Shown here piece after piece: positions 1 through 7,382 of a stretch of 34,160 nucleotides of DNA (positions are counted from its first letter, which is position 1; every line of letters begins with the position of its first letter). The translations under genes were made by a program, and so were the position numbers. Location of the stretch: assembly GCA_035499655.1 (NCBI GenBank), contig DATJYL010000066.1, forward strand, positions 1 to 34,160, in the 5' to 3' direction. Origin of the DNA: Pirellulales bacterium. Its GTDB lineage: Bacteria; Planctomycetota; Planctomycetia; Pirellulales; JADZDJ01. Under the pieces are notes generated by a model. The model was not told where the DNA came from. It searched no databases and saw only the letters and a program-made list of their open reading frames with translations.

Positions 1-807
1 ATCCGCGAGGTCGTCACCGAAGGGCAGCGCGAAGGGCTCATTGAAGAGGATGCCCGCGAAATGATCGAAAGCGTGATCGCGCTGGGCGAAGTGATGGTGT
101 CGGAAATTATGACACCGCGGACCGACATGGCGTCGCTGCCCATCGACCTCTGTTGGGACGAAGCGCTGCAGCAAGTCATAGCGTCAGGGCACACCCGGCT
201 GCCGGTGTATGGCGAAAGCCGCGACAACGTGGTGGGCATTTTGCACATAAAAGATATGCTGCACGAGTTGGCCCGCGGCCCCCGCGCCCCGCATCGCTCC
301 ATTTCCGATTTACTACGGCCGCCGTTTTTTGTGCCGGAAAGCAAGGCCGTTGACGACTTGCTGCAGGAATTTCAACGCAGCCGCAATCACATTGCCGTGG
401 TGATGGACGAATTCGGCGGCGTTTCGGGCCTGGTGACCATTGAAGACGTGTTGGAGGAAATTGTCGGCGAGATTTCCGACGAGCACGACGACGCGGGCGA
501 GGGCATCAAGCCCATCGACGAGCATCATTGCGAAGCGCTGGCCCGGGTCCACATCAGTGAAATCAACGAGCAATTAGGCCTGCACCTGCCGGAAGATGAG
601 CATTTTGACACCATTGGCGGCTTCGTGTTTCATCAATTGGGCCGCATTCCGCACGTGGGCGAAGAATTAATTTACGACGGCGTTAAAATAAAAGTGCTCG
701 AAGCCGCCCGCCGCCGGATTCACCGCGTGGCGATTGAAGTGCTGCCGCCGGCGGAAACCCCTTCGGACGAAGCAACGAGCGAAACCGCCGAGCAAGCCGA
801 ATCGTAA
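1..807 (+). CDS. CBS-pair / CorC_HlyC domain protein (hemolysin C / CorB-like), 5'-truncated
   Basis: The reading frame is open from base 1, so the gene starts outside the window; 268 residues remain. What is left is the cytoplasmic half of an HlyC/CorC (CNNM/CorB-like) membrane protein. It starts in the acidic linker that follows the DUF21 membrane domain, then has a CBS pair opened by the family motif SEIMTPRTDM (about residues 35-44 of the visible part) and continued by DEFGGVSGLVTIEDVLEEIVGEI. The C-terminal CorC_HlyC domain (TIGGFVFHQLGRIPHVGEEL) follows. Family members are proposed divalent-cation (Mg/Co) transporters or regulators, with the CBS pair sensing adenine nucleotides. The tail is rich in Glu, Thr and Ser. 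recO begins 56 nt downstream on the same strand. The family is clear; the transported ion is not. Confidence 0.9.
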   Translation: MREVVTEGQREGLIEEDAREMIESVIALGEVMVSEIMTPRTDMASLPIDLCWDEALQQVIASGHTRLPVYGESRDNVVGILHIKDMLHELARGPRAPHRSISDLLRPPFFVPESKAVDDLLQEFQRSRNHIAVVMDEFGGVSGLVTIEDVLEEIVGEISDEHDDAGEGIKPIDEHHCEALARVHISEINEQLGLHLPEDEHFDTIGGFVFHQLGRIPHVGEELIYDGVKIKVLEAARRRIHRVAIEVLPPAETPSDEATSETAEQAES

Positions 808-863
808 TTTTGGCACCGTGTTCGTCCCTTGCCTTTCGTCCCTCGATCCTCGTCCCTGCCGTC

Positions 864-1610
864 ATGTCTTCCGAAAAAGCCACTGCGCTGGTGCTGAAAG
901 TGGTCGAATTCAGCGAGACCAGCGCGGTCGTGACAGCATTCACCCGTGAATTTGGCAAAATACAGGCTTTGGCTAAGGGTGCGCGCAGGCCGAAAGGCCC
1001 GTTCGAATCCTCCCTTGACCTATTGGCCCTGTGTCGCATAGTGTTCCTCCGCAAATCGTCCGAGGCACTCGACCTGCTGACAGAAGCCAAACTGGAGCGG
1101 CGATTCCGTCCGCCTGGCAGTAACTTGTCGTGTCTGTACGCAGGTTATTACGTTGCCGAATTGCTGAGCGAATTAACCGACGACTACGATCCCCATCCGG
1201 CGCTGTTCGATCTGGCGGAGCAAACTCTGCTGGCGTTGTCGCGGGGTGAAGCGGTATCGAACGTGGTTTTGCGCTGGGAGCTGGCGGCGCTAAACGTGCT
1301 GGGACATTTGCCGTCGTTGGAAACCTGCGTTGAATGCGGCGCGGCGGTTCGCGGGACAGATCGAGTTGCGTTCGGTTTGCTGGCCGGCGGCGTTTTGTGC
1401 CAGAAGTGTCGGACCGGCAAGCGACAGGTGGTTACGGTGCACGGTGGAACCGTCCAGGCGATGGCGCGGCTGGCCGATTTGCAAACGGAAAGTTGGAAAC
1501 AATTGGAGTTGGATGCCCGCACCCGCGGCGAGTTGCGCGGGCTGATGAACAACTACCTGGCGCATTTGCTGGGGCACCGACCGCGCATGCACAAATACCT
1601 GACGGCGTGA
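864..1610 (+). CDS. recO: DNA repair protein RecO
   Basis: RecO (248 aa) is the RecFOR mediator that displaces SSB and loads RecA at gaps. It has the N-terminal OB-fold (ALVLKVVEFSETSAVVTAFTREFGKIQALAKGARRPKG in overlapping pieces) and a helical C-terminal part with a four-cysteine zinc site, C155-x2-C158 and C179-x2-C182, as in zinc-type RecO. The length is normal for the family. I chose the ATG at 864 because the OB-fold starts right after it; an in-frame ATG at 810 would add 18 residues with no family resemblance. The stop TGA at 1608-1610 runs directly into a degenerate AATGACG repeat. No recF or recR is seen nearby. Confidence 0.9.
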   Translation: MSSEKATALVLKVVEFSETSAVVTAFTREFGKIQALAKGARRPKGPFESSLDLLALCRIVFLRKSSEALDLLTEAKLERRFRPPGSNLSCLYAGYYVAELLSELTDDYDPHPALFDLAEQTLLALSRGEAVSNVVLRWELAALNVLGHLPSLETCVECGAAVRGTDRVAFGLLAGGVLCQKCRTGKRQVVTVHGGTVQAMARLADLQTESWKQLELDARTRGELRGLMNNYLAHLLGHRPRMHKYLTA

Positions 1611-1778
1611 ATGACGAATGTCTAAGCTCGAATGATCCGCCGCGGCGAAATAACCAATGACGAATGACCAATATCCAAGGATGGATGATGCCAGCTCTAG
1701 CGGGCCTGCGCTGGCAATATTTCGTCATTCGAAATTCGTGCTTCTTTCGACATCCGACCTTCGACATTCGACATTCTA
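1609..1778. repeat. Degenerate word-pair inverted repeat (AATGACG / CGTCATT)
   Basis: The left side (1610-1620 and 1653-1675) repeats AATGACG/AATGACC. The right side (1720-1738 and 1748-1776) repeats the reverse complement (CGTCATTCG, then CGACATTCGACATTC). Between them lies a short stem, CCAGC at 1691-1695 against GCTGG further on. It fills the gap after recO and covers the start of the next gene. Confidence 0.7.
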
Positions 1779-3054
1779 TCGCGTTGTTTGCTTATTTGCC
1801 GGATTGGCTCTGTCGCTGGCCGCAATTGGCTGCCGCGGCACGCCCATCGACGTGGCCAAGGGGCGGCCCCTTGATTCCGACATTCCCGACGACGTGAAAT
1901 CGGACTATGACCAGCAGGAACCCACTGGTTGGGCCCGGCTGGCTCCGGAAAACGTCGGGAAAGAAATGAAAAAGGCCGTCGGTTTGGGCCCGAACCAAAC
2001 AATTGCCCAAGGTTTTTTCGACGAGGGGGAAAAACTTTTTGTCGCCAAAGAATACGACAAGGCGGCGAAAAAATTCGCGTCGGCCGCCGACCGCTGGCCC
2101 AATTCCACCATGGAAGAAGACGCCATGTTTCTGGAGGCGGAAAGCTACTTCTTCGCCGATCGGTACTCTTACGCCGAAGACGAATACGGCGAACTGCTGA
2201 AGAAGTATCCCAACACGCGCCATCTCGATGCCACCACCGCCCGTGAATTCGCCATTGGCCGCTACTGGCAGCAAAAGGATGAGCAGTACCATCGCTGGAC
2301 CCTGGTGGCAAATTGGACCGACCGCACCCAGCCGATGTTCGATACGGCGGGCCACTCTTCTAACTGCTTCGACAGCGTGCGGGTGAACGATCCACGCGGA
2401 CCGCTGGCCGATGCCGCCGCCATGACCGAAGGAAACATTTTTTTCAAGGAGCATCGCTGGGAAGACGCGGACTACTACTACGGAATTGTCCGCACCGATT
2501 ACCCCAAAAGCAAATATCAACTGCAAGCACATTTGTTGGGCGTGCAGTGCAAGCTGATGAAGTATCAAGGCCCGGGCTACAACAGCAAGCCGCTGGAAGA
2601 AGCCAATCAATTGATCGATCAAACCTTGGCGCAGTTTCCCAGCGAATTGGGCGACGAACGTGAACGGCTGGTCAAAGCCAAGGCCGAAGTGAAAGCCCAA
2701 ATGGCCACCCGCGATATTCGCCTAGCCGAATACTGGGAAAAGGGAGATCACTACGGCGCGGCCCGCATTTATTACGCCCAGGTGCTTAAGGACTATCCGC
2801 AAACGCAATTTGCCGACGCGGCAAAAACCAAGTTGGCGGCCCTGGAAGGAAAACCGAACGAACCGCCCAGCCGGTTGGCGTTTTTGACCGATTGGGCAAA
2901 ACCGAAAGATACCGCTGGAACCGGCGCGGGCCCGACGGGCAGTGGAGGCACCACGCTGGCACAACAAGGAACACAACCCGCCGCAGCCAATCCGGCCAGC
3001 GATGGCCAAACGCAGCAAGCACAAGCGCCGGGTTCAAATCCGGGAACGCGGTAA
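1657..3054 (+). CDS. TPR-containing outer-membrane-type lipoprotein (BamD/YfiO-like)
   Basis: This is a 465-aa product. It carries a lipoprotein signal (about residues 39-59, hydrophobic core then LAAIGC lipobox), so the mature protein should begin at the cysteine of GCRGTP. The middle holds several TPR-like segments (FFDEGEKLFVAKEYDKAAKKFASAA; AESYFFADRYSYAEDEYGELLKKYP; ADYYYGIVRTDYPKSKYQLQAHLLG; GAARIYYAQVLKDYPQTQFADAAKTKL) in the style of BamD/YfiO and YbgF assembly lipoproteins. The tail is rich in Gly, Thr, Gln and Pro and low in complexity. An LptE-like gene follows 46 nt downstream, which suggests an outer-membrane role. The start is uncertain: ATG 1657 lies in a repeat; ATG 1681 and GTG 1738 are in-frame alternatives, and none has a convincing ribosome binding site. 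The BamD role is inference; the lipoprotein-TPR architecture is clear. Confidence 0.75.
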   Translation: MTNDQYPRMDDASSSGPALAIFRHSKFVLLSTSDLRHSTFYRVVCLFAGLALSLAAIGCRGTPIDVAKGRPLDSDIPDDVKSDYDQQEPTGWARLAPENVGKEMKKAVGLGPNQTIAQGFFDEGEKLFVAKEYDKAAKKFASAADRWPNSTMEEDAMFLEAESYFFADRYSYAEDEYGELLKKYPNTRHLDATTAREFAIGRYWQQKDEQYHRWTLVANWTDRTQPMFDTAGHSSNCFDSVRVNDPRGPLADAAAMTEGNIFFKEHRWEDADYYYGIVRTDYPKSKYQLQAHLLGVQCKLMKYQGPGYNSKPLEEANQLIDQTLAQFPSELGDERERLVKAKAEVKAQMATRDIRLAEYWEKGDHYGAARIYYAQVLKDYPQTQFADAAKTKLAALEGKPNEPPSRLAFLTDWAKPKDTAGTGAGPTGSGGTTLAQQGTQPAAANPASDGQTQQAQAPGSNPGTR

Positions 3055-3100
3055 ATTTCCATCCCGGCAGTGGCTCCCGCGAAAACAACCGGTGGGCAGC

Positions 3101-3682
3101 ATGTGTGCAGAATTCAGTAAGCTGACGACGCGGCAGCGCGACCAGCGGTCGCGGCTTTATATCTTCTTCCGCCTTCTGCCTTGCGCCTTCTGCCTTCTGC
3201 TTTCCCTCGCTGGCTGCGCCACCTATCACTTTGGCAATGCGTCGTTGTTTCCGCCGGACATCAGCACGGTGTACGTGCCGATGGCCGAATCGCACAGCTT
3301 TCGTCCCGATTTAGGCGAGGCGCTGACCGAAGCCATCGATAAGCAAATCGAAAAAGAAACGCCATACCGGGTGGTCGGCACCCCGAACGCGGACAGCGTG
3401 CTGACGGTTAAACTGATTCAGGACACCAAGCGGGTGATCGACCTGAACAAATTCGACGAAGCCCGCGCTACCGAAGTTAATTACCAAGTGCAAGTCACGT
3501 GGATCAACCGGAAAGGGGACGTGATTTACAACGGGGTTGTCCCGCTGCCGCCGGAGTTTACATCGATTGGAGCGAGCCAGGCGTACATACCAGAATACGG
3601 GCAATCGTACAGCAGCAGCGAATACGCCGTGGTGCAAAAGCTGGCCAAGCAAGTCGTGGGGCTGATGGAACGGCCGTGGTGA
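3101..3682 (+). CDS. LptE-like lipoprotein (LPS assembly)
   Basis: This is a 193-aa protein with a long basic N-terminus, a hydrophobic run and a lipobox ending at LSLAGC, followed by ATYHFGNASLFPPDISTVYV. A short YxF/G-N-rich start after the lipid cysteine, a conserved I-x-TVYVP strand and a following helix (LGEALTEAIDKQIEKETPYRVV) are typical of the LptE/RlpB family, which plugs the LptD barrel that exports lipopolysaccharide. I place the start at ATG 3101, 47 nt after the previous stop; an in-frame ATG at 3002 would overlap the upstream gene. The hydrophobic core of the signal peptide is encoded by a CTTCTGC-type repeat (3167-3208). No lptD is seen in this window, so the assignment rests on the protein itself. 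Confidence 0.7.
   Translation: MCAEFSKLTTRQRDQRSRLYIFFRLLPCAFCLLLSLAGCATYHFGNASLFPPDISTVYVPMAESHSFRPDLGEALTEAIDKQIEKETPYRVVGTPNADSVLTVKLIQDTKRVIDLNKFDEARATEVNYQVQVTWINRKGDVIYNGVVPLPPEFTSIGASQAYIPEYGQSYSSSEYAVVQKLAKQVVGLMERPW
3167..3210 (+). repeat. Degenerate CTTCTGC word array inside a signal-peptide coding region
   Basis: Five or so imperfect copies of CTTCTGC/CCTTCTGCC run in one orientation. They are translated as the Leu/Cys/Phe-rich hydrophobic core of the LptE-like lipoprotein. I found no reverse-oriented partner arm nearby. Confidence 0.55.
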
Positions 3683-3690
3683 GGGGAGGA

Positions 3691-3746
3691 ATGAGGGTTC
3701 AGGGTTCAGGATTAGCGGGTCGATAGTCAGGAATCAAGAGTCAGGG
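3691..3746 (+). repeat. Degenerate word array (GGGTTCA, then AGTCAGGAATCA)
   Basis: Between the LptE-like gene and folP there are two tandem GGGTTCA words followed by two AGTCAGG words. Both are in one orientation. It is the same class of low-complexity intergenic array as at 6085 and 10830. Confidence 0.5.
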
Positions 3747-3788
3747 CCACACACTGCTGAGCACCACGTATTTTGCTACCATGGTGGC

Positions 3789-4664
3789 ATGCAGCCATCG
3801 TTCACAAATCGCGCCGCAGTGTGGCAACTTCGCACTCGCGTTTTGCAACTGCCGCACCACCCGCTGCTAATGGGGATTGTGAACGTGACGCCCGACAGTT
3901 TTTCCGACGGCGGGCAATTTCTCGACCCGCAAGCGGCCGTCGTCCACGCGCAGAATCTTGTGGAGGAAGGGGCCGATTTGCTGGACATCGGCGGGGAAAG
4001 CACCCGTCCCGGCGCCGAGGGCGTGAGTGAGCAACAGGAACTCGACCGCGTGCTGCCGGTGGTCGAAGCAGTGTGCAAATTTGCGAATGTTCCCGTTTCG
4101 ATCGACACTTCCAAAGCGGCTGTGGCCCGCGCGGCAGTGGCAGCGGGCGCGGAAATTGTCAACGACGTGACCGCTTTGCGCGGCGATTTACAGATGCTGA
4201 ATGTGATCCAAAAAACGGGGGCGGCCATCTGCGTGATGCACATGCAGGGGACGCCGCAAACGATGCAAGCAAATCCGCACTACGTAGATGTCGTCGAGGA
4301 AATCTTCGCGTTTTTGCATGGGGCGCGCGATCGACTTATTGCGGCCGACATTGACCCGGCGCGGATTTGCGTCGATCCCGGGATTGGCTTTGGTAAAACG
4401 CCGCAACATAATTTGGCTCTGCTGGCAAATTGTTGGCGGTTGCACGAGTTGGGCTGCCCTGTGCTCGTTGGCCATTCGCGTAAGAGCTTTCTGTCTTATC
4501 TGACTGGCAGTGAGGCCACGAATCGAACCGCAGCCGGTCTAGGCGTGTCGTGCGCTTTGGCCGCGCAAGGCGTACAAATTCTGCGCGTGCATGATGTGGC
4601 CGTTGTACGGCAAGCGTTAACGCTGTTCAACGCCATCGAATCGAATGCGAAATCTACGCCATAA
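3789..4664 (+). CDS. folP: Dihydropteroate synthase
   Basis: FolP (291 aa) condenses p-aminobenzoate with dihydropterin pyrophosphate to make dihydropteroate in folate synthesis; it is the sulfonamide target. The TIM-barrel motifs are all present: MGIVNVTPDSFSDGG near residue 28, DIGGESTRPGA (pterin/PABA loop), VSIDTSK, EIVNDVTALRGD, MHMQGTPQTMQ, VDPGIGFGKT, LVGHSRKSF and the C-terminal LRVHDV. Length is normal with a slightly extended N-terminus. The ATG at 3789 lies in an imperfect palindrome (about 3774-3788) with no strong ribosome binding site. No other folate genes are adjacent; proA follows after 142 nt with its own promoter candidate. Confidence 0.95.
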   Translation: MQPSFTNRAAVWQLRTRVLQLPHHPLLMGIVNVTPDSFSDGGQFLDPQAAVVHAQNLVEEGADLLDIGGESTRPGAEGVSEQQELDRVLPVVEAVCKFANVPVSIDTSKAAVARAAVAAGAEIVNDVTALRGDLQMLNVIQKTGAAICVMHMQGTPQTMQANPHYVDVVEEIFAFLHGARDRLIAADIDPARICVDPGIGFGKTPQHNLALLANCWRLHELGCPVLVGHSRKSFLSYLTGSEATNRTAAGLGVSCALAAQGVQILRVHDVAVVRQALTLFNAIESNAKSTP

Positions 4665-4690
4665 ACACTGTTTTACTGGCCCCTCCGACG

Positions 4691-4719
4691 TTGACTCTGC
4701 ACGGGGTTTAAGAGATACT
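4691..4719 (+). promoter_or_regulatory. Candidate sigma70-type promoter for proA
   Basis: The -35 box TTGACT (4691-4696, 5/6) and the -10 box GATACT (4714-4719, 4/6) are separated by exactly 17 nt. They lie 88 nt upstream of the proA start. Only sequence match supports this. Confidence 0.5.
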
Positions 4720-4806
4720 TTCAATGGTGCAAGCGGCTTTTTTTGCGAGTTGAGGCAGGATCGCAAGTTACATCACTTCAAGCACTTACCGTACGGCCGT
4801 TGAATT

Positions 4807-6081
4807 ATGGCCATTGTCGAAAACATCGATTTGAAATCGTATTGCCTGGACGTGGCTCGGCGGGCCAAAGTCGCAGCCACGGAGTTGGCCCGCGCCACTG
4901 GGGCGCAAAAAATCGATTGGTTGCGCCGGTCCGCCAAAGCGCTGCGCCAGCGCTCGGCCGAAATTCTGGAAGCCAACCAGCACGACACTGCGGCCGCTCC
5001 CGGCTTCGGACTGACCGATGCGGAAATCGACCGCTTGAAACTGACTCCGGCCCGCATCGAAGGCATTGCGGCGGCGCTGGAGCAAATTGCCATGCTGCCT
5101 AACCCGGTGGGCGAAGTCATGGAATCGTCGGTCCGGCCCAACGGGCTGAAAGTTCTCAAAATGCGCGTACCGCTGGGGGTGGTTTTTTTCATTTATGAAT
5201 CGCGCCCCAATGTCACGGCCGATGCCGCGGCCATTTGCGTCTATAGCGGCAATGCCGTAATTTTGCGCGGCGGGAAAGAAGCGGCGCACAGCAGCCAGGC
5301 GATTGTCGATCTGCTGCGCCAAGCGCTCGACGAGGTGGGCCTGCCGGCCGACGCCGTGCAAATGGTGAATACACCGGACCGAGAAGCGGTGGGGCATTTT
5401 CTGCGGCTGCACGAATACATCGACGTGGCCATTCCCCGCGGCGGCGAAAGCCTGATTCGCCGCGTGGCCGAAGAAGCCACCATGCCGGTTATCAAGCACT
5501 TCACCGGCAACTGCCACGTGTATGTCGATCGCGCGGCCGATTTGGACATGGCCGAGCGGATTACCATCAACGCCAAATGCCAGCGGATGGGCGTGTGCAA
5601 CGCGGCGGAATCGCTGCTGGTGCATGCCGACGTGGCGGCGGAATTTTTGCCTCGCATTGGAGTTGCCTTGGCGCAAAAGGGTGTGGAAATTCGGGGCGAC
5701 GCCAAGGTGCGCGAGTTTGTTCCCGCCGCTAAAACCGCCACCGAGGAAGATTACGCGGCGGAGTATTTGGGCCCGATTATTTCGGCCCGGGTGGTGTCAT
5801 CGCTTGACGAGGCTGTGCGGCAAATCAATCACTACGGTTCGCATCACACCGACGCCATCATCACCGGCGATCTGGAGGCCGCCCAACAATTTACCGAAGA
5901 AGTTGACAGCTCGGCCGTGATGGTCAACGCCAGCACGCGCTTCAACGACGGCGGCGAATTCGGCCTGGGCGCGGAAATCGGCATCAGCACCGATAAATTT
6001 CACGCCCGGGGGCCGTGTGGTTTGAAGGAACTAACCAGCTATAAGTACGTAGTCTTGGGCGTAGGACAAGTGCGAGAGTAG
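4807..6081 (+). CDS. proA: Gamma-glutamyl phosphate reductase
   Basis: ProA (424 aa) reduces gamma-glutamyl phosphate with NADPH to glutamate semialdehyde, the second step of proline synthesis. It is a full-length member of the aldehyde dehydrogenase-like family: cofactor region [36 protein letters not shown], then [11 protein letters not shown], then the catalytic-cysteine motif [13 protein letters not shown] (C264), then YLGPIIS and [25 protein letters not shown] at the C-terminal side. The partner kinase ProB is not in the window. A promoter candidate sits just upstream. After the stop comes a GGGTTCA-type inverted repeat and then fliM. Confidence 0.96.
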   Translation: MAIVENIDLKSYCLDVARRAKVAATELARATGAQKIDWLRRSAKALRQRSAEILEANQHDTAAAPGFGLTDAEIDRLKLTPARIEGIAAALEQIAMLPNPVGEVMESSVRPNGLKVLKMRVPLGVVFFIYESRPNVTADAAAICVYSGNAVILRGGKEAAHSSQAIVDLLRQALDEVGLPADAVQMVNTPDREAVGHFLRLHEYIDVAIPRGGESLIRRVAEEATMPVIKHFTGNCHVYVDRAADLDMAERITINAKCQRMGVCNAAESLLVHADVAAEFLPRIGVALAQKGVEIRGDAKVREFVPAAKTATEEDYAAEYLGPIISARVVSSLDEAVRQINHYGSHHTDAIITGDLEAAQQFTEEVDSSAVMVNASTRFNDGGEFGLGAEIGISTDKFHARGPCGLKELTSYKYVVLGVGQVRE

Positions 6082-6082
6082 G

Positions 6083-6158
6083 AGGCAGGGTTCCGGGTTC
6101 AGTATGACGGATTCACGTCCGGCTTCATCACTGAACCCTGCGCACTGAACCCTGTCCA
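6083..6158. repeat. Word-pair inverted repeat (GGGTTCAGT / ACTGAACCC) with a CGGATTC...GTCCGG core
   Basis: The left arm 6085-6103 (GGGTTCC, GGGTTCAGT) is complementary to the right arm 6130-6157 (ACTGAACCCTG twice). The centre, CGGATTCACGTCCGG at 6108-6122, forms its own short stem (CGGA/TCCG). The same centre, one base longer, recurs at 27503-27518. It fills the gap between proA and fliM. Confidence 0.75.
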
Positions 6159-6176
6159 GCGGCATGGAGGCCAACG

Positions 6177-7271
6177 ATGAGCAAAGAAGTTCTCAGTCCG
6201 GCGGATGTGGAAAGGCTGCTTTACCCGGCGGAAGCGGACGGCAACGCCGACGCCAAAGCCGACATTACAGCCGCCCCCGCCGCAATTCCCTTTGCCGACG
6301 GCCATCCCCGCGAAGCGTTTGCCGCCTCCCATTCCAAACGCCCGGAGCTTTTCGGCCCGGAGCAACTGCGGGCCTTGCAAACGCTGCACGAGGGTTTCAG
6401 CCATAGTTACGGCGCGGCCCTGTCCGGCCTATTGCGCAGCACGGTGGACGTGAAGCTGGCGCGCATCGATCAACTCATTTCCAGCGATTTTATCCACGGC
6501 TTGGAAAATCCCACTTGCCTTAATGTGCTGAAAGCCGAGCCGCTGGACGGGCATTGGATGCTGGACATCAACCATTCGATTTTGTTTCCCATGATCGACC
6601 GTATGCTGGGCGGCGGGCGCGAACCCACGCCGCTGATCCGGCGGCCGCTGACGGAAATTGAACTGCGCTTGGCCGGCCGCATTACCGGGCTGTTTTTGGA
6701 TGATTTTCGCCGGGCGTGGACGAGCCTGATTGAACTGCGCATGGCGGTCGAACGGGTCGAAAGTAATCCGCGGTTGGCGTCGATGGCATCACCCAATGAG
6801 GCGGTCGTGCGCTTCGGTTTCGAAATCACGCTGGGCGATTCCCGCGGCATGATGAGCCTATGCATGCCGCTGAGTGCAATCGAGCGGATTGGGCAACAAC
6901 TGTCGTCGAACCCTTGGATGGCCAGTAACCACGGGGCCGTGCCGGATAGCATCGACTACAGCAACCAAGGCCCGCGTGGCGAATTGGTTCAACTGGTGGC
7001 CCAACTTGCCGATTCCAAAATCAACGCCGGCGACCTGATTGGCCTGCGCGTGGGAGACATCATCACGACGGAACATAGCGTCAATGCGCCGATTGTGATT
7101 AGTGTGGATGGAGCGCCCACATATCACGCCCGCTTGGGTGCTTTCCAAGGCCGCAAGGCCATTCGCATTGACGAAGCGCTAACATCGGATGCCCCTGCCG
7201 CGGCGACGGCCGCTGTAGCTGCGTCCAATCAGACGACAGAACCGACCGCCGCCCCGGTGAAAAAAAAATAA
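6177..7271 (+). CDS. fliM: Flagellar motor switch protein FliM
   Basis: This 364-aa protein has the FliM layout. At the N-terminus is a CheY-binding-like peptide (LSPADVERLLYP, matching the LSQxEIDALL pattern) joined by an Ala/Asp-rich linker. The middle domain (FGPEQLRALQTLHEGFSHSYGAAL, then a GGGREP-x-PL-x-RPLTEIE segment) corresponds to the CheC-like fold. The C-terminal SpoA/FliN-like domain (about 265-335) has the typical NAGDLIGLRVGDII strand; an Ala/Thr tail ends in KKK. It forms part of the C-ring and controls rotation direction. The ribosome binding site GGAGG (6165-6169) is 7 nt before the ATG. No other flagellar or chemotaxis gene is near, so it is solitary here. Confidence 0.88.
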   Translation: MSKEVLSPADVERLLYPAEADGNADAKADITAAPAAIPFADGHPREAFAASHSKRPELFGPEQLRALQTLHEGFSHSYGAALSGLLRSTVDVKLARIDQLISSDFIHGLENPTCLNVLKAEPLDGHWMLDINHSILFPMIDRMLGGGREPTPLIRRPLTEIELRLAGRITGLFLDDFRRAWTSLIELRMAVERVESNPRLASMASPNEAVVRFGFEITLGDSRGMMSLCMPLSAIERIGQQLSSNPWMASNHGAVPDSIDYSNQGPRGELVQLVAQLADSKINAGDLIGLRVGDIITTEHSVNAPIVISVDGAPTYHARLGAFQGRKAIRIDEALTSDAPAAATAAVAASNQTTEPTAAPVKKK

Positions 7272-7317
7272 CGTCTTTTGTCTCGCGGCGATTGTCGGCT
7301 AGAGCGCGTCTTGCGAA

Positions 7318-7373
7318 CATGTAGCGGCCCCGGCGCGCCGGGGGCCCAGCCGCTGAGGACAGCGGCCACTACA
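7318..7373. repeat. Three-stem palindromic element between convergent fliM and cstA
   Basis: Outer arms ATGTAGCGGCC (7318-7328) and GGCCACTACAT (7363-7373) pair with one mismatch. Inside are a perfect 16-nt palindrome CCCCGGCGCGCCGGGG (7327-7342) and a second hairpin CCGCTG/CAGCGG (7349-7354 / 7359-7364). No T-tract follows on either strand, so it is not a classical terminator, though it could act as one for both genes. Confidence 0.6.
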
Positions 7374-7382
7374 TCCGTGGCA

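Noticed and set aside
1609-1778. Word-pair repeats as classical insertion sequence or MITE remnants
   Set aside because: No transposase, no defined terminal ends or target duplications, and the arm sequence changes from locus to locus.
4740-4750. T-run after GCAAGCGGC as a folP terminator
   Set aside because: No adequate stem precedes the T-tract.
4786-5676. 296-codon minus-strand open frame
   Set aside because: Antisense shadow of proA.
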